Below, piece after piece: positions 11,623-30,517 of a stretch of DNA of 64,000 nucleotides (position 1 is its first letter; each line of letters opens with the position of its first letter). Both the position numbers and the translations under genes were made by a program. The notes below the pieces were generated by a model that was not told the DNA's origin, made no database searches, and was given only the letters and a program-made list of their open reading frames with translations. Source of the stretch: Erpobdella octoculata (lineage: Eukaryota; Annelida; Clitellata; Hirudinida; Erpobdellidae). The DNA is taken from NCBI GenBank assembly GCA_963978895.1, contig OZ022242.1, positions 20,055,977-20,119,976 on the forward strand, read 5' to 3'.

Positions 11623-12071
11623 GGAGTCTGACGGCGACTATTTTATTTTCAAATTCCTTGTTGGGACTGGAAACGTGAAACAATTCCATCTAGAATGCTG
11701 ATGAATAAGGATGGGAGGTGTACGAGGAGGGGGAGGGAGGAAAATAATATTGGAGACAAATGAAGAAAGTGAAAAAATTAAATAAGAAAATCATTAAATT
11801 GCAATTGTGGAATTTATAAATTATGCAAGAGAAAAGAAGGTGTGTTACAAGCGTTCATGCAGAAGGAAGGACAAAGAGAAAGAAAACGACAATTTATAAC
11901 ATGGAGAGAAAAAGAGAGAAATAGAGAGAGAGAGAGGGAAAGAGAGAGGGAGAGAGAGAGAAGTGGAATCGATCAATAAAACAGATGGGCCAATAAAGCT
12001 GAAGTGTTTATGTATGTAGAATAGTGTACATACATACACAAACACACAAACACACCAACACACACACACAC

Positions 12072-13747
<1,676 letters not shown>

Positions 13748-14075
13748 ATTTGTTCTCATATGTTCATATTTGTTCTCATATGTTCATATGGGTTCTCATA
13801 TGTTCATATGGGTTCTCATATGTTCATATTTCATATATTCTCATATGTTCATATTTGTTCTCATATGTTCATATGTGTTCTCATATGTTCATATTTGTTC
13901 TCATATGCTCATATGTTCTCATATGTTCATATGTGTTCTCATATGTTCATATTTGTTCTCATATGTTCATATGTGTTCTCATATGTTCATATTTGTTCTC
14001 ATATGTTCATATTTGTTCTCATATGTTCATATTTGTTCTCATATGTTCATATTTGTTCTCATATGTTCATATTTT
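13748..14075. repeat. 20-bp minisatellite, core TTCTCATATGTTCATATTTG
   Basis: About 16 copies, with variants ending GTG, GGG or TTTG. The contained CATATG palindrome recurs in every unit. Three long overlapping frames (FSYVHICSHM-type) come from the repeat. Confidence 0.92.
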
Positions 14076-14309
14076 TGTATATTTTTTGTGTCTTTATTTG
14101 TCCTCGTTCATTTTTCAAAATCTCTCCTCGCCCGAAACGCATGCATCACATTTAATTAATAAATTATGTTAATTAGGTGACGTCATTAACATTTTTGCAC
14201 TGACTGATGATGGATTTCAGGGGCTTGGACGCAATGATAAATTTGTACATGTGCACGTACGTACGTAGGGATGGATAGAAAAATAAATGGAAGGCGGACG
14301 GATGGATTG

Positions 14310-14386
<77 letters not shown>

Positions 14387-14388
14387 GG
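14310..14388. repeat. (AC)n followed by (AT)n compound microsatellite
   Basis: A CACACA run at about 14310-14338 passes directly into a TATATA run. Confidence 0.93.
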
Positions 14389-15394
14389 TGGACAGATTGT
14401 CAGGTGGACAAACAAGTAACGGATGGACGGTCAAGCGACCAGAGAGAATAGAAAGAAAAAATTATTAATAAATGAAGGAGAGAAAAAAAGAATAAAAGAA
14501 TGACCGATGGTCAGAGTGTTCGATGATGGATGTAGGAATGCATCAGAAGAAAATTCTTCTATTGTGAATGAGGGATCGTGCAGCGCATTATTCACGGACG
14601 GACCGACAATTTATTATACGTCCCTCCAATAATCCTTTGAACATGACAGTCCGCCTTCATCCAATACATCCATCATGTCCCTCTACGTGTCCATGTATGT
14701 CCCCATCTTTCTCTCCTTTATTCCCTGTACTTTTTTATTTTTTATTCTATGTTTCTATCTATCTCTGTCAGTCTCTAATACTACCTCACTCGCTGTATCT
14801 GCAAATTGTGTATGAATACATCTATGAATACAAGATTTGTATGAATACAAATTGTGTATGAATACATGTATGAATACAAGATTTGCAGATACTACGATTT
14901 ATTTTTTTGAAATGTTGTGTCCAGAGTATCCAGTCTCATCTCATCTAATTTCTTTCTTTTTCTCTTTCACTCTCTCCCTCTCTTTTTTCCTTATTTTTAT
15001 CTACTTGTGTTTGTCTTCATCTCTTGTCCTTTCCAATTCTCATCATCATCACCCCCTCTCATGTCGAAGATTAAAAGGGAATTTTGCGTGTCAGCACCCC
15101 GAATACAACCATCATTATCATTACACTCAATATCATTATCATCAGCAGCAGTAGCAGCATCACGTCCATCATGAGTGTATTTCCACCATTGAACACAAAA
15201 TCACGACACACACTCACACACACAAATCTCTTTTTCCCTCATCCAAGAAAGGGTCAGCATCATGACCACCATCGTCACCACAATCATCATCATCATCACT
15301 ATCATAACAACCGCCGCCATTATTTTCATATAAAAATGAGCATTAACATCAACGACATTTGTAAAAACACATATCTATTAATCAAACGAATAAC
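14389..15394. other. Intergenic, pyrimidine-rich, no gene seen
   Basis: Contains short direct repeats of TGAATACA words at about 14810-14880, CT-rich sequence and scattered CAT triplets. The long plus-strand frame through 15084-15797 is serine/histidine/isoleucine low-complexity translation of CAT repeats. Confidence 0.35.
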
Positions 15395-15396
15395 AG

Positions 15397-15467
<71 letters not shown>

Positions 15468-15755
15468 CTACTATCACCCTCATTACCAACATCACCATAC
15501 TCGCCACAACAGCATCATCATCACTATGCTTGCCACCATCATCATCACCGCCATCATAACCACCACCATCACCGCCTCATCATCATCATCATCACCGCCG
15601 TCACCATCGTCATCATCACCGCCATCATCATCGTCATCATCGCCATCATCATCGTCATCATCATCGTCATCATCACCGCCATCATCATCGTCATCATCAC
15701 CACCACCATCACCGTCATCATAACCGCCATCATCATCGTCATCATCATCGTGGGA
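15395..15755. repeat. (CAT)n and interrupted CATCAT/CGC trinucleotide tract
   Basis: A pure ATC run at about 15395-15467, then a degenerate tract with CGC and CAC interruptions to about 15755. Confidence 0.92.
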
Positions 15756-16794
15756 CAATGTCGCATCTGGCAGGGTGCGCAAGAATTGTGCCGATAAATC
15801 ATGCACTTCATTATTTATAAACCCACCCCAGAGGTGGCTAAAATTGAAAAAATAGAAAAAAGAAAACAGGGGCAAAACGTGCCAGAAAAAAACGTCGTGC
15901 CAAAAAATAGAGAAGATATTAATAATTAATAAATAATAATATATTCATTATAGGTGGTCGTTGCCAACCTCTGTATCTGTTCATATGGCCATGTTCAATA
16001 ATCACGATATTTTAAAGCTTCGAGTTTATTTGTTTTGAAGGAACAATATTAAAAACAATTAAGCTTCTACTTTGTTATTTAAAGATTTTGTATTTTTTAT
16101 GAGTTCGTTAAATACTCAACATTTAAAAATAATAATTTAAAAAAGATGCTCAATCTTGCATCTGGCAGGAAGAGGTGCATCGCTCCGTGAAAAAGCGCCA
16201 CCATGGCAACGCTCTTGTGCGCGTAAACAAACAAGCAAACGTGCAAACAAAGATTATAAATAAACAAAGACTCCTCGACGTGACTGAATGAAGCAAAACA
16301 ATGAGGAAGCTCATTCGATCGTGGCAACAATGGCGGACGGAGAATGGCGGGTGCTTTCAAAGTAAAATGATGGAAGAAGAAGGAATTAGAAGTTATTTGA
16401 AATTATTGAGGGAAAAAATATTATAGAAGAAATAAATATACAAAATGAGAACATGTATTTAGAGTGAAGGAGAAAGTAAGAGAGAGAGAGAAGGAAAGAG
16501 AGCGAGAGAGAAACTGGGAGAAAAAAAGAGAAATACATCATCGGTACAGCATCGTACATCAGAACAGACTAATAACATTAAACGTCCGCTGGCTTTCCGC
16601 ATAACTAACTTTTCACGGCCGGTCGAAACCCATCTAGAAGCACACGCACACACGTCCACCACATTTGAAGAGAGGAAAAGAAAAAAAAGAAAATAATTTC
16701 ATGCAGGTAACTTTCTGTCCGATGTTTTCAGTTCTATGCACGTACATGTTTGAACACGTACCACTGATGGGACAACAACACAATACTTTTATAC
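15756..16794. other. Intergenic; complex islands at about 16140-16370 and 16545-16660
   Basis: Two stretches stand out from the repeat-rich background. 16140-16370 contains CACCATGGCAACG, with a GGCAAC half X-box, and two ATGGCGG cores near 16330 and 16344. 16545-16660 has CpG words such as CACGGCCGGTCG. They are candidate regulatory elements. No coding exon was recognised. Confidence 0.35.
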
Positions 16795-17170
16795 TCTAAT
16801 ATACAGTGATGTGATTATACCCCCTTCCCCAATATACAGTGATTATATCCCCTTCTTTTTTTTTTTTTTGGTTTAATTTGTTTATTGGGATGATGATAAA
16901 CAAAAAAAAACAGATCACAAGAAAAAGTACAACAAAATAAACATCACCCAAAAGGAGTCTCCCAAGGGAATTACTTCCCATCTAGGGGATATCCTTATAG
17001 TAAATAATAAAAATGAGAATAAACCACAAACAAACAGAAAACACAAAATCAATCTCATTCCCCAATATACAGTGATTATATCCCCTTCCCCAATATACAG
17101 TGATTATACCCCCTTCCCCAATATACAGTATTTCTATCTCCCCAATATATAATACTCGTATATCTTCAAT
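16795..17170. repeat. Dispersed minisatellite, core CCCCAATATACAGTGATTAT
   Basis: Copies occur at about 16797-16850 and again at 17058-17170, split by an unrelated poly-T/A insert-like segment. More diverged TACAGTACTTCTACC-type copies continue at about 17160-17290 and 17830-18060. Confidence 0.8.
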
Positions 17171-18078
17171 ATAATACTACTACATCTTCAATATACAGTA
17201 ACTCCATCCATTACATACAGTATTTCTACTTTCACCCCATTTGAAATACTTCTACCAACCCTCACTATACACTACTTTTAATCCCAATAAACTACTTCAG
17301 TTCTCTCTTGTTTCGCCGAATCTTGTTTTATCGAAAATTCTTATTTGCTGAACTTCATTGTTTTAATTTCTAGAGTTTTTTATGAGTCGATGTTTCTACC
17401 TTTGCCATTTAATTATTATCAAAAGCTTTTCATAAAATTATCAGAGACACTTTCGTCGTTATGTAAGTCAAATTTCTAAGTTTTGTACCAACTTTGATCA
17501 TTGCTGTATGGGTAGATTTTGTTTTAGGTTGAGCCGATGATGCAATGGCATTTTTTAAGTAAAAATCAATAAACTGAAAAAATACAATACATACAACCTA
17601 TTTGTAATGCATGAATCCAATTTGATAGCTACTATTCGAATAAAGAAAACAATTCCAAAAATTTGTAAATTTTTTTTTGAAACGCTGATGGCCGGGAAAA
17701 TGAAGTCACAGTTACTTTTTCAAAAATGTTGTAACTATTTTTTTAACATTCGACAAAACAGGATTCAGCGAGACAAGATTCGGCTAGATAGGATTTGGTG
17801 AAATAGGATTCGGCAAAATAGGAAAACACCCAAGTACTTCTACCCCTCATTTACAGTACTTCTACCCATCACTTATAATATTTCTAACCCATTTACAGTA
17901 CTTCTATTCTTAAATAAAAATTTACTCTCCCTGCAAACATACAGTAAGAAGTACTCTTGCTCCCTTATAGTACTAGTACACCCAAATACACAATACTTCT
18001 ACCACCGTTGCAGTATTTTTACCCCCCCCCCAACTTACAGTACTACTTCTACCTTTTCACTGAACCCAAAACAATAAA

Positions 18079-18248
18079 CTCCGCCTCGCTAATTGCGAGC
18101 CAGTCCCAAGCCTGGATGAAGGAGGAGGGACAGTTAAAAGGATCAATCTTTGATCCACGACAGGAAGTACTTATGTGCTTCCTACATACAGCCAATTCAG
18201 TCTTAAAACACTTGGTGTAAAGGACTATAAACTATCATGAAAAAAAAG
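18079..18248 (+). repeat. Dispersed short interspersed element, copy 1
   Basis: About 165 bp. It shares the words ACGACAGGAAGTACTTA, TGCTTCCTAC, CAGTCTTAAAACA and GGTGTAAAGGACTAT in the same order with the segment at 38502-38660. It begins CTCCGCCT and ends in A-rich sequence, as expected of a SINE or other retroposed element. No tRNA A/B boxes are obvious, so its origin is uncertain. Confidence 0.75.
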
Positions 18249-19904
18249 AGACCCAAAACAATACTACTAATCGATATAATACAACAAAATTTGTTTGATT
18301 TCCTTGAACAAAGACGGTCACAAGAACAACATTTAAGGAATATTGCATCATATTTTCACACCAAATCACACAAATTAACAAACCAGCATACCCAAACACA
18401 CACACACACATAGATACCGACACCCACACACACAACAGTCTTACAGCATGTCACAACACAGAGATCCAGAAGAAACCTGGACCTTCACGGACGCACGTTT
18501 ATAACATCCATCAATGTCTCACAAAGTTTTGACAATTCATTCTTTTGGAACGTTTCGTCTTTCTTCCCATATTTACTTCTTTTTTTATCTTCCTTCCTCT
18601 CTCTCTCTTTTTATTTATCTTCTTCCTTACATTTCTACTTTCCACTAATTTCAGTAATTTCCACATACAGACCTCATAACACAAACTTAATCATGAAAAA
18701 AATAAAAACTGCGAGTCATTCAAATCAAAATTAACTTCATTGTGATCAGTTCTTTTGGGCTGAAAATGTGTTTTGTTTATTAATTTAAATATTTTATCCT
18801 TTTTGCTACTTCAATCTTTTATCATCTCTCTCTCTCTTTTCTATCAATATCTGTTTCTCTCTCTCCCCAACCGTCTATGGCAATGGCTATCACAAACAGG
18901 AATATTCGTCCAATTACGTATATCGCAGATGGGCCCAGAGTCATCCATCCATCGGCTGAAGACAGGGGCACTAATTAAAACCCTCCTACAATTCCCATCC
19001 GTCCATACATCCATTCATTCCTCCACACCACCCCTACTTCTCATTCCAACTATCCATCCATCTATCCATACATCCGACGTTCATTCGTTCATTCATTATC
19101 TTTGCACACCTGTGTCCCCTCTCCCTTTCTTCTATTTCTATCCTACGCTCTTTCTTTCACTGTCTGTCGGTTTCTGTCTGTCAGTCTGTATCTCTTTCTC
19201 TCTGTCTATCTGATTGATTGTCTGCATGTTTATCTATCTGTAAAAAATGAGATATATTGTAAATATAATTTTTTTATATTATGGAATTTTCATAATATAT
19301 GCACGAGATACATTAGTTTGCGAGTCTGCATAAGTATCAATGTATGAATTTGATTGTTTCACTTTACCTTGGTGGTTTAATTTGTTCCTTCTCTCTTTTT
19401 TTATTCTAGCCGAAAAAAACACAAATAATAAGGAAACTTAATTATAATCCTGGAGTAAAATGAAATATCTTTAATCTAATAAAACTATGCAAAATAATGA
19501 AAAAAAACCAAAAAAGAGAGAGAGAGAAATAGAAAAGGAAAAAATAAAAAGAGAAGAGGAAAAACAAGGGAACAGTTCATGGTAACGTGAATAATGCATG
19601 TTGATAAATTTCGCCCGCGGGATGACAAATTTGGCGGCTTCTGGGCGATGGCCAGTGTGTGTATGTGTATATGTGTGTGCGGGTGTGTGTGTGTGCGTGT
19701 AGCGTCGTATCGCTTAATCTGGTTATTATCTACCGCCGCTAGACTGACGCAGATAAGGGACAGGACAACGAAAGAGTGTTAGAAAAAGAAATAAAAACGT
19801 ACGACCACCGAGGCAAAGTGAAACACGCAAAATAAAACATAAATATTTATGCAAACTCACAAACTGATGCGTTTTCTGCATATATTATGCATATTCAAAG
19901 ATTG
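18249..19904. other. Intergenic, no gene; complex patches at about 18890-18965 and 19580-19830
   Basis: Mostly AT- and CT-rich. 18890-18965 and 19580-19830 are more complex. The second has ATGGTAACGTGAATAATGCA, a GCCCGCGGGA palindrome and GATAAGG-type words, and may be regulatory. Confidence 0.35.
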
Positions 19905-19909
19905 ATGTG

Positions 19910-19911
<2 letters not shown>

Positions 19912-19957
<46 letters not shown>

Positions 19958-20003
19958 GGGGAGAAAGAGAGAGAGAGAGAGGGGGAGAAAGAAAGAGAGA
20001 GAG
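19912..20003. repeat. (GA)n microsatellite
   Basis: AG dinucleotide run with a GGGGCGGGGG interruption near 19952. Confidence 0.92.
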
Positions 20004-20414
20004 TAGTAGTAGTAGAGTGAAAGATAGCGCGAGACGGGAGGAGGGAGTGACAAAGTGACAGATAAGCATACAAATCAGAAAATTAGATCTACGCTGAGTT
20101 TTCCATTAAGTCATCAAGCGATCGATGCATAATGTATGGAAACTGAAAGCACTCTACGCTCCTCTATCGTTCATTTGTGATGGAGAGAGCCAAAAAAAGT
20201 AGAAAGATAGAAAGGTTAGTAGTAGGGTTAAACAAAGACTAAATCATTTATGCACAGGTAGGTCCAAGGATGCCCTAGCAAAAAGGTTAGCGTACGAGTC
20301 TACAAGGGAATGGATGTGACAGATTGAAACAATGAGACCGAGGATAACACGCTTACAGAGAAACAAACAGAGAGAAAGAGAAAGATAAGAGAAGAGACTA
20401 ACCTTCCACTCTGA

Positions 20415-20500
20415 GAGTCGGCCGATTCAGATGGCTGATTAGATAGCAGTCTGATCACATCCGGCCCCGAACGTCGGTTCAAACCCGGTCATGGCTCTAT
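20415..20500 (+). repeat. tRNA-like relic with A-box and B-box (possible SINE head)
   Basis: TGGCTGATTAGATAGCAGTC near 20432 resembles an internal A box. GGTTCAAACCC at 20476-20486 fits the B box, and a 5-bp T stem can form around it. The acceptor arm does not pair, so a working tRNA gene is unlikely. Confidence 0.35.
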
Positions 20501-22648
<2,148 letters not shown>

Positions 22649-23435
22649 TATGTACATTATCAAGATATTTGCATAAAAAATAAAGATATATTTCCTTCCA
22701 AGTTAATCACTCCAATTTTTTGGCGCTGCCATGAGAATAATTTATGATTCAAAATGATGGACACCTTCCTACTAAAAAACAATATATTCGTTATTTAATA
22801 GAAAAATTTAAATAATAAACAATCCATCACTACAAAATTTCGCAATTTGTATAGATTTAATATTTATAAACTAACTATTACAAACACAAAAAATTAGGTT
22901 AATGATTTTAGAATTTACAAAAAATTTTTCTATCAAAAGCTCTTTGCAAAATAACACAATAGATTATTATTTATAGTTAATTGTTTAAATATGCGAAAAA
23001 ATTGCATAGAAAAAAGTTAAAAATGAAAATAAGGAGAGTGACAGAAACCCCAGCCTGCCATTAATAATGACGTCACCCCTCAGGCACGGCAGCGTCTATC
23101 GGAGCGTCACGTCAATGGAACATTCTGCTTGGCAAGATCCGGCAAATTAAATGGAATGTCCCACCCTTGGGTGAGATGCTTAGCAATACGGTTGGATGTT
23201 GATGGATGGCTTGGTCGGTCGGTCTGAGGGTGTGCAGTCGGCAGTTGCCGGATGGTAGAGCGGGGTGTTTTCTTCCGCAGTTGCTGATGCCGACAGTATA
23301 GAATATCTGAGTATTTTTTGTTCTGCACGCGTTAAGTATATATGCATGTGCGTCGTGCGTGTAATTATGCATGCATAAATGTGCGAATTTCTATTTTAAA
23401 ATTTTTTTCAACGATAAACCTTGTTGTAGATAATT
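22649..23435. other. Intergenic, no gene; CpG-bearing island at about 23040-23330
   Basis: The island begins CAGCCTGCCATTAATAATGA, includes a TGACGTCA CRE at about 23068 and GAGCGTCACGTCAATGG just after. It then runs about 200 bp without simple repeats. Minus-strand frames across it match no family I know. A non-coding regulatory element is the simplest reading. Confidence 0.4.
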
Positions 23436-23972
23436 ATTTTAAATGAATCGTTGGTGCATGTTAGTATTTAAAATGAATTGTTGGCCACTGTTGTTATTTA
23501 AAATGAATTGTTGGTGCATGTTATTGTTTAAAATGAATTGTTGGTGCATGTTATTATTTAAAATGAATTGTTAGTGCATGTTATTATTTAAAATGAAATG
23601 TTAGTGTATGTTCTTATTACAAATGAATTGTTGGTGCATGTTATTATTTAAAATGAATTGTTATTATATGTTATTATTTAAAATGAATTGTTGGTATATA
23701 TTATTTTTAAAAATGAATTGCTGGTAAATGTTATAATTTAAAATAAAGTATATGTTATTATTTAAATTGAATTCTTTGTAGATGTTATTACTTAAATTGA
23801 ATTCTTTGCATATGTTATTATTTAAATTGAATTCTTTGCATATGTTATTATTTAAAATGAGTTGTTGGTATATGTTATTATTTAAAATGAATTATTGGTG
23901 CATGTTATTATTTAAAATGAATTGTTGGTATATGTTATTATTTAAAATGAATTGCTGGTGTATGTTATTAGT
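23436..23972. repeat. 30-bp minisatellite, about 18 copies
   Basis: The period is exactly 30 bp over most of the array, with consensus words AAATGAATTGTTGGTGCATG and TTATTATTTA. Divergence rises toward the right end, where GAATTCTTTG variants appear. Confidence 0.93.
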
Positions 23973-26604
<2,632 letters not shown>

Positions 26605-26695
26605 TTTAGTTATTGAACCCAGTAAAACGATCTTGTTGGCATATTTATAACATATTGTCACAACAAGCTCGGGTCTACAGGGTAAAACAACTACA
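26605..26695 (-). ncRNA. mir-10: mir-10-family microRNA precursor
   Basis: The minus strand at 26663-26684 begins TACCCTGTAGACCCGAGC and ends TTGT, which is the mir-10 5p seed (ACCCUGU) and backbone. It differs from the usual ...GATCCGAATTTGT form at a few internal and 3' positions. The 3' arm at about 26607-26638 is complementary: CTTGTTG, CGA, GTA, CCC and an outer TAGTT/AACTA all pair, with a loop of about 22 nt. Most of the roughly 33-nt stem therefore closes, with small internal mismatches, as a Drosha/Dicer substrate should. miR-10 is a conserved Hox-cluster microRNA transcribed in the same direction as the Hox genes, as here. It normally sits between Hox4 and Hox5. Here it lies 23 kb upstream of the Scr-like gene and 8.5 kb downstream of the Antp-like gene. 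Expression is not shown by sequence. Confidence 0.88.
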
Positions 26696-26811
26696 GTATT
26701 CTTTTTCCTTTGTCATTCCTGTACTGAAATCTGTTTTTATAATATTACTATAATTTTAAAATTATTTGTATATTCTAAGGACAACAAGGTATCAAGACAG
26801 GTAGATGTGCA

Positions 26812-26955
26812 GGCAGTCAGGTAGACGGTAGGTAGGTTAGGTAAGTATGTAGGTAGATAGATAGGTAAGGTGGATAGGTAGGTAGGTAGGTAGGTAGGTA
26901 GGTAGATAGGTAGATAGGTAGGTAGGTAGGCAGGTAGGTAGGAAGATAGGTAGAA
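26812..26955. repeat. (GGTA)n imperfect tetranucleotide repeat
   Basis: GTAG-type repeat with GATA interruptions lying just upstream of the mir-10-like hairpin. It is the source of the LPTYLP-type minus-strand frame. Confidence 0.92.
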
Positions 26956-27419
26956 GGAAAGGCCAGTTAAATACAGTATACAAGTTTGGAAAGCCTCTTT
27001 CATCAAAGCACCTTAAAGCTTACACTGGTTAGACGTTTTCTCAGCCTAATGAAACTTTCATATAAATATATATGCATGTACTGCTTCAATAGTTTTATAT
27101 AATAATCAGAACCTGCATAAAAACTTATTTTTCCACTTAATGTCGAAATAAAATTAAATAAATTAACGTCTAAGGCATAATATCATCACATCACTGCCCC
27201 CACTCCTTTGCATATTTACAACAACAACATTACAACTAGTACTACGATAATGTGCATCCATTATTGCACGCCACACAATGAAATGCAGTCCTATAAAATA
27301 ACCATTCTGTGATCACTCTCTCCCTCCTTTTCTCTCCTTATCTCTCTCTTTCTTTCTTCATCTTTGTCTCTCTCTCTCCTTAAATCCCTGTCTCTCGTGC
27401 CACAAGTCTAGCTAGCTCG

Positions 27420-27965
27420 CTATTAGACGGAAATGCCACTTTTGGTTATCGTGCCGACCAACTTGCGCAGCGATCGAATTTAATTAAAACCACATTTCCG
27501 TTCTTCATTCCTCCATCCATTCCATTCATCCATTCCTTCGTTCGTTCTTTCCAGCTCTCCGCCGCCTCCTTTCCATTTTCAACGGCGCAAGCGACGAAGG
27601 AGTAAAAAGACCGGAAGACTAGAATTGCTCGGAAAGTATTCGACATGCGGAAACTGGGAGATGAATGTAGATGGATGGCGACCGGGTTAAAATGGATGCG
27701 TATTCCATCGATTAGGTGTGTATTGGCGTATTGCGGTCTGTGTTTGCAGGGGAGTTGAGATATGATGACAATGACTGTGGCGACATACTACGGTCTGCCC
27801 GAGTTCGGTCGGGTCTCTCCGCATTGGTCCATTTTTACGTTCTTCATCACTACGTCTTTCCAAATGCACGTACGTTCGTCTCACGCACATTCTTTCAACC
27901 GGGCCGAACATGACATGGCGGCTCCGACTACGTCGAACGTTTCCAATAACGTGATGTGAATCGTT
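27420..27965 (-). promoter_or_regulatory. Complex CpG-bearing island upstream of mir-10; candidate pri-miRNA promoter
   Basis: About 550 bp of normal-complexity, comparatively GC-rich sequence in a repeat-rich neighbourhood, 0.7-1.3 kb upstream of the hairpin in its direction of transcription. It contains an ATGGCGG core near 27915 and many CpGs. Reading frames of 65-108 codons cross it on both strands, but none resembles a known family. Position suggests a promoter or enhancer for the microRNA transcript. Confidence 0.35.
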
Positions 27966-29338
27966 AACATATTCATGAGACTCATTAGCATAAACCTCTT
28001 TTCGCACTTTCACGTATATGTTTGTTTGTCAATGTGGATTTAAATGTGCGTGCATTTGTGCTAGAGTGCGTGCAGTTTCAAGTGAGCTTCAGAGGCTTCT
28101 TTTCCAGTTCAGTTAATCGGAAACACATCTGACGCGACCCAGTTCAACGCCTACACAGAATGCATTGCCCCAATTTCTTGCGGTAAGGAGATTACAATCA
28201 GTCACTAACATACATACATACACACACACACACAAACATACGCACACATACGAGTTGACCCAGATTGGAAGTTTTAAGGGCCAACGAATTAGACAAAAAC
28301 AAAACGCATCAGCAGTAGCAATAAGAATTCGTCACCTTTAATTACATTTCTTAAAATAACAACAACCCCTAGTTCTAGTTTCTAATGAGATCAGGTCCAA
28401 GACTCGACCAATCATCATCCTTAAGAAAAAAGTTAAAACAGCAACATTAAAACCACGCATGACTGTAGAGCCACACGCAGCTGTGAAACTAACACTTTCT
28501 TCTATTTATTTATTTACAAATATTTTATTTTCATTCAAAATGATTTAATGTCGACACGATGGCCGATGATGAAAACAATGAAATGTTTGAAAACAAAAAT
28601 TAATAAAACTGACAAATTAAATTCAAAATACGACGCCATTAAAAGAGAGTGGCAAAAAAGATGTCCGACAGAAATGAACAACAACAGCAACACAATCAAG
28701 ACGACGAGTAATAGTAATAGTAGCAGTTGTAGCTATTTATAGAATCCGATTAACCGAACCGGTCAACCGATTATTCGATCGAAGTACACGAGTATTCGAT
28801 TTAATAAAAAGTTCGCGATCGTTCTGCCACAAAATTCGTTTATTTTATTGAAATTATAAAAAGTGAAGTTCAATATTAGTGATATTATGAACAAAATATT
28901 CGAAGATATTTCGTCAGTAATTTAACTTCAAAACAATACAACTTCATACGCGTTTGCAAAATTAAGGAGAAGAAATGTGTAAGACTGAAATGTATACATT
29001 ATTACTTCTAGCGTGTTTAACGAAAGACAAAACAAGTAAACGAAAAGTAAAATTATTATAAAACAGGGATGTGCCGTGACAATATCAGGAGAAAAAAAGA
29101 GAAAAAAAACTAGACATTGTTCCAGCATGGTTGCTAAGGTAACGGCATTGCACAGTTTAATGTCGTCAACAATAGATAGGAAATTTACCCGAGTAAACAT
29201 ACAGAGACAAGCAGACATACAACACAGACAAACAAATACACACACACACTACATGTTTATTATTCCCCCTTCTCTTTTTTTCTCTCTCTGCTTCTAATTG
29301 TTTATAGCTCTACCTGTCTACCTGGTTGTCCATCTGTG
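27966..29338. other. Intergenic, no gene; RFX-like X-box at 29130-29143
   Basis: AT-rich with (CA)n patches at about 28215-28255 and 29225-29250. GTTGCTAAGGTAAC at 29130-29143 is close to the RFX X-box consensus and sits in a small complex patch (about 29110-29190). Confidence 0.35.
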
Positions 29339-29339
29339 A

Positions 29340-29565
29340 ATGTGTATGTAAACATGGTTATGTATATATGTATATGTATGTTCATGAATATATGTATAAT
29401 GTATGTTCATGTATATATGTATATGTATGCTCATGTATATATGTATATGTATGTTCATGAATATATGTATAATGTATGTTCATGTATATATGTATATGTA
29501 TGTTCATGTATATATGTATATGTATGTTCATGAATATATGTATATGTATGTTCATGTATCTATAT
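29340..29565. repeat. Minisatellite of TATATGTATATGTATGTTCA units
   Basis: Alternating units of about 33-36 bp with ATGTATGTTCATGAATATAT and ATGTATGTTCATGTATATAT forms. Open frames here are repeat translations. Confidence 0.88.
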
Positions 29566-30485
29566 GACCACGGTATTGAGTTTGCGATTTTAATGCTCAA
29601 CCTCACAGACGCATCCACACTTTATACACAAACAATACAACATGATAAAACAAAGATACAATATAATAAGTATACCAAAGAATCGAAACTCGATAAAAGA
29701 AAATTTCCTTTCACACGACGCATACCATCATCAACAACATCATCAACATCAACAACAACAAAACTGCTACGTAGCGATGAAAGAGCACATGCTATCAAAT
29801 ATCAATCCTATGCAAATGAAAAAGAAAACAACTCCCCGTCACAAAAAAGACAAAAAAAACTCTAAAATCTATTTATGGACTATAATAACAACAAGAAGAA
29901 ATAAAATTGACCTTTCAACTTATTTATATCAGGCTGTGATTCGTCATAGCAAACCGATAGAAAATTAATTAAAGAGTGAAACTTAAACTTTTAGAGCTGA
30001 TAATTGAGAAATAACTTATAAAATGACATTGTTAGAAAATTTCTACTTCGATATCGTTATATCTAGGAGTTTAATAAACAAATTAACATAAAATTATAAC
30101 AATATGGTGTTTTTTTTACGCCGGAAGTAGCGAATTTTATTTCAGCCTCATCAGGTTCCAACAAATCAGCGGGAACATTTTTGATGTTTTGATGAGTGAA
30201 AAACAAACGAAATCTAAATGAAACTTATTTAATAAGATTGCATTTGAATGGATGTCATGCTATGATACAAATCATTACTCTCTTTATTATAAACAACAAA
30301 CAACTACAAACAGAGAGACAGACAGACAGACAGGCAAACAAACATGCATTTGATAGTGTTTGTGTGTGCGTATGAATGTAAAACATTGAATGCACGGACC
30401 AACGTGTTTACGTGGATGGATAGATGGGAAATAAGTAACAAAAATGAATGTTTAATTCTGTAACATCATCATCATCGTCGCCATT

Positions 30486-30517
<32 letters not shown>

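Noticed and set aside
15084..15875. Serine/histidine-rich plus-strand and aspartate-rich minus-strand frames.
   Set aside because: They are translations of an imperfect CAT/ATG trinucleotide tract with no domain or splice support.
20415..20500. Functional tRNA gene, here or at 43408-43482.
   Set aside because: B boxes are present but acceptor stems do not pair and the A boxes are degenerate; SINE or tRNA relics are more likely.
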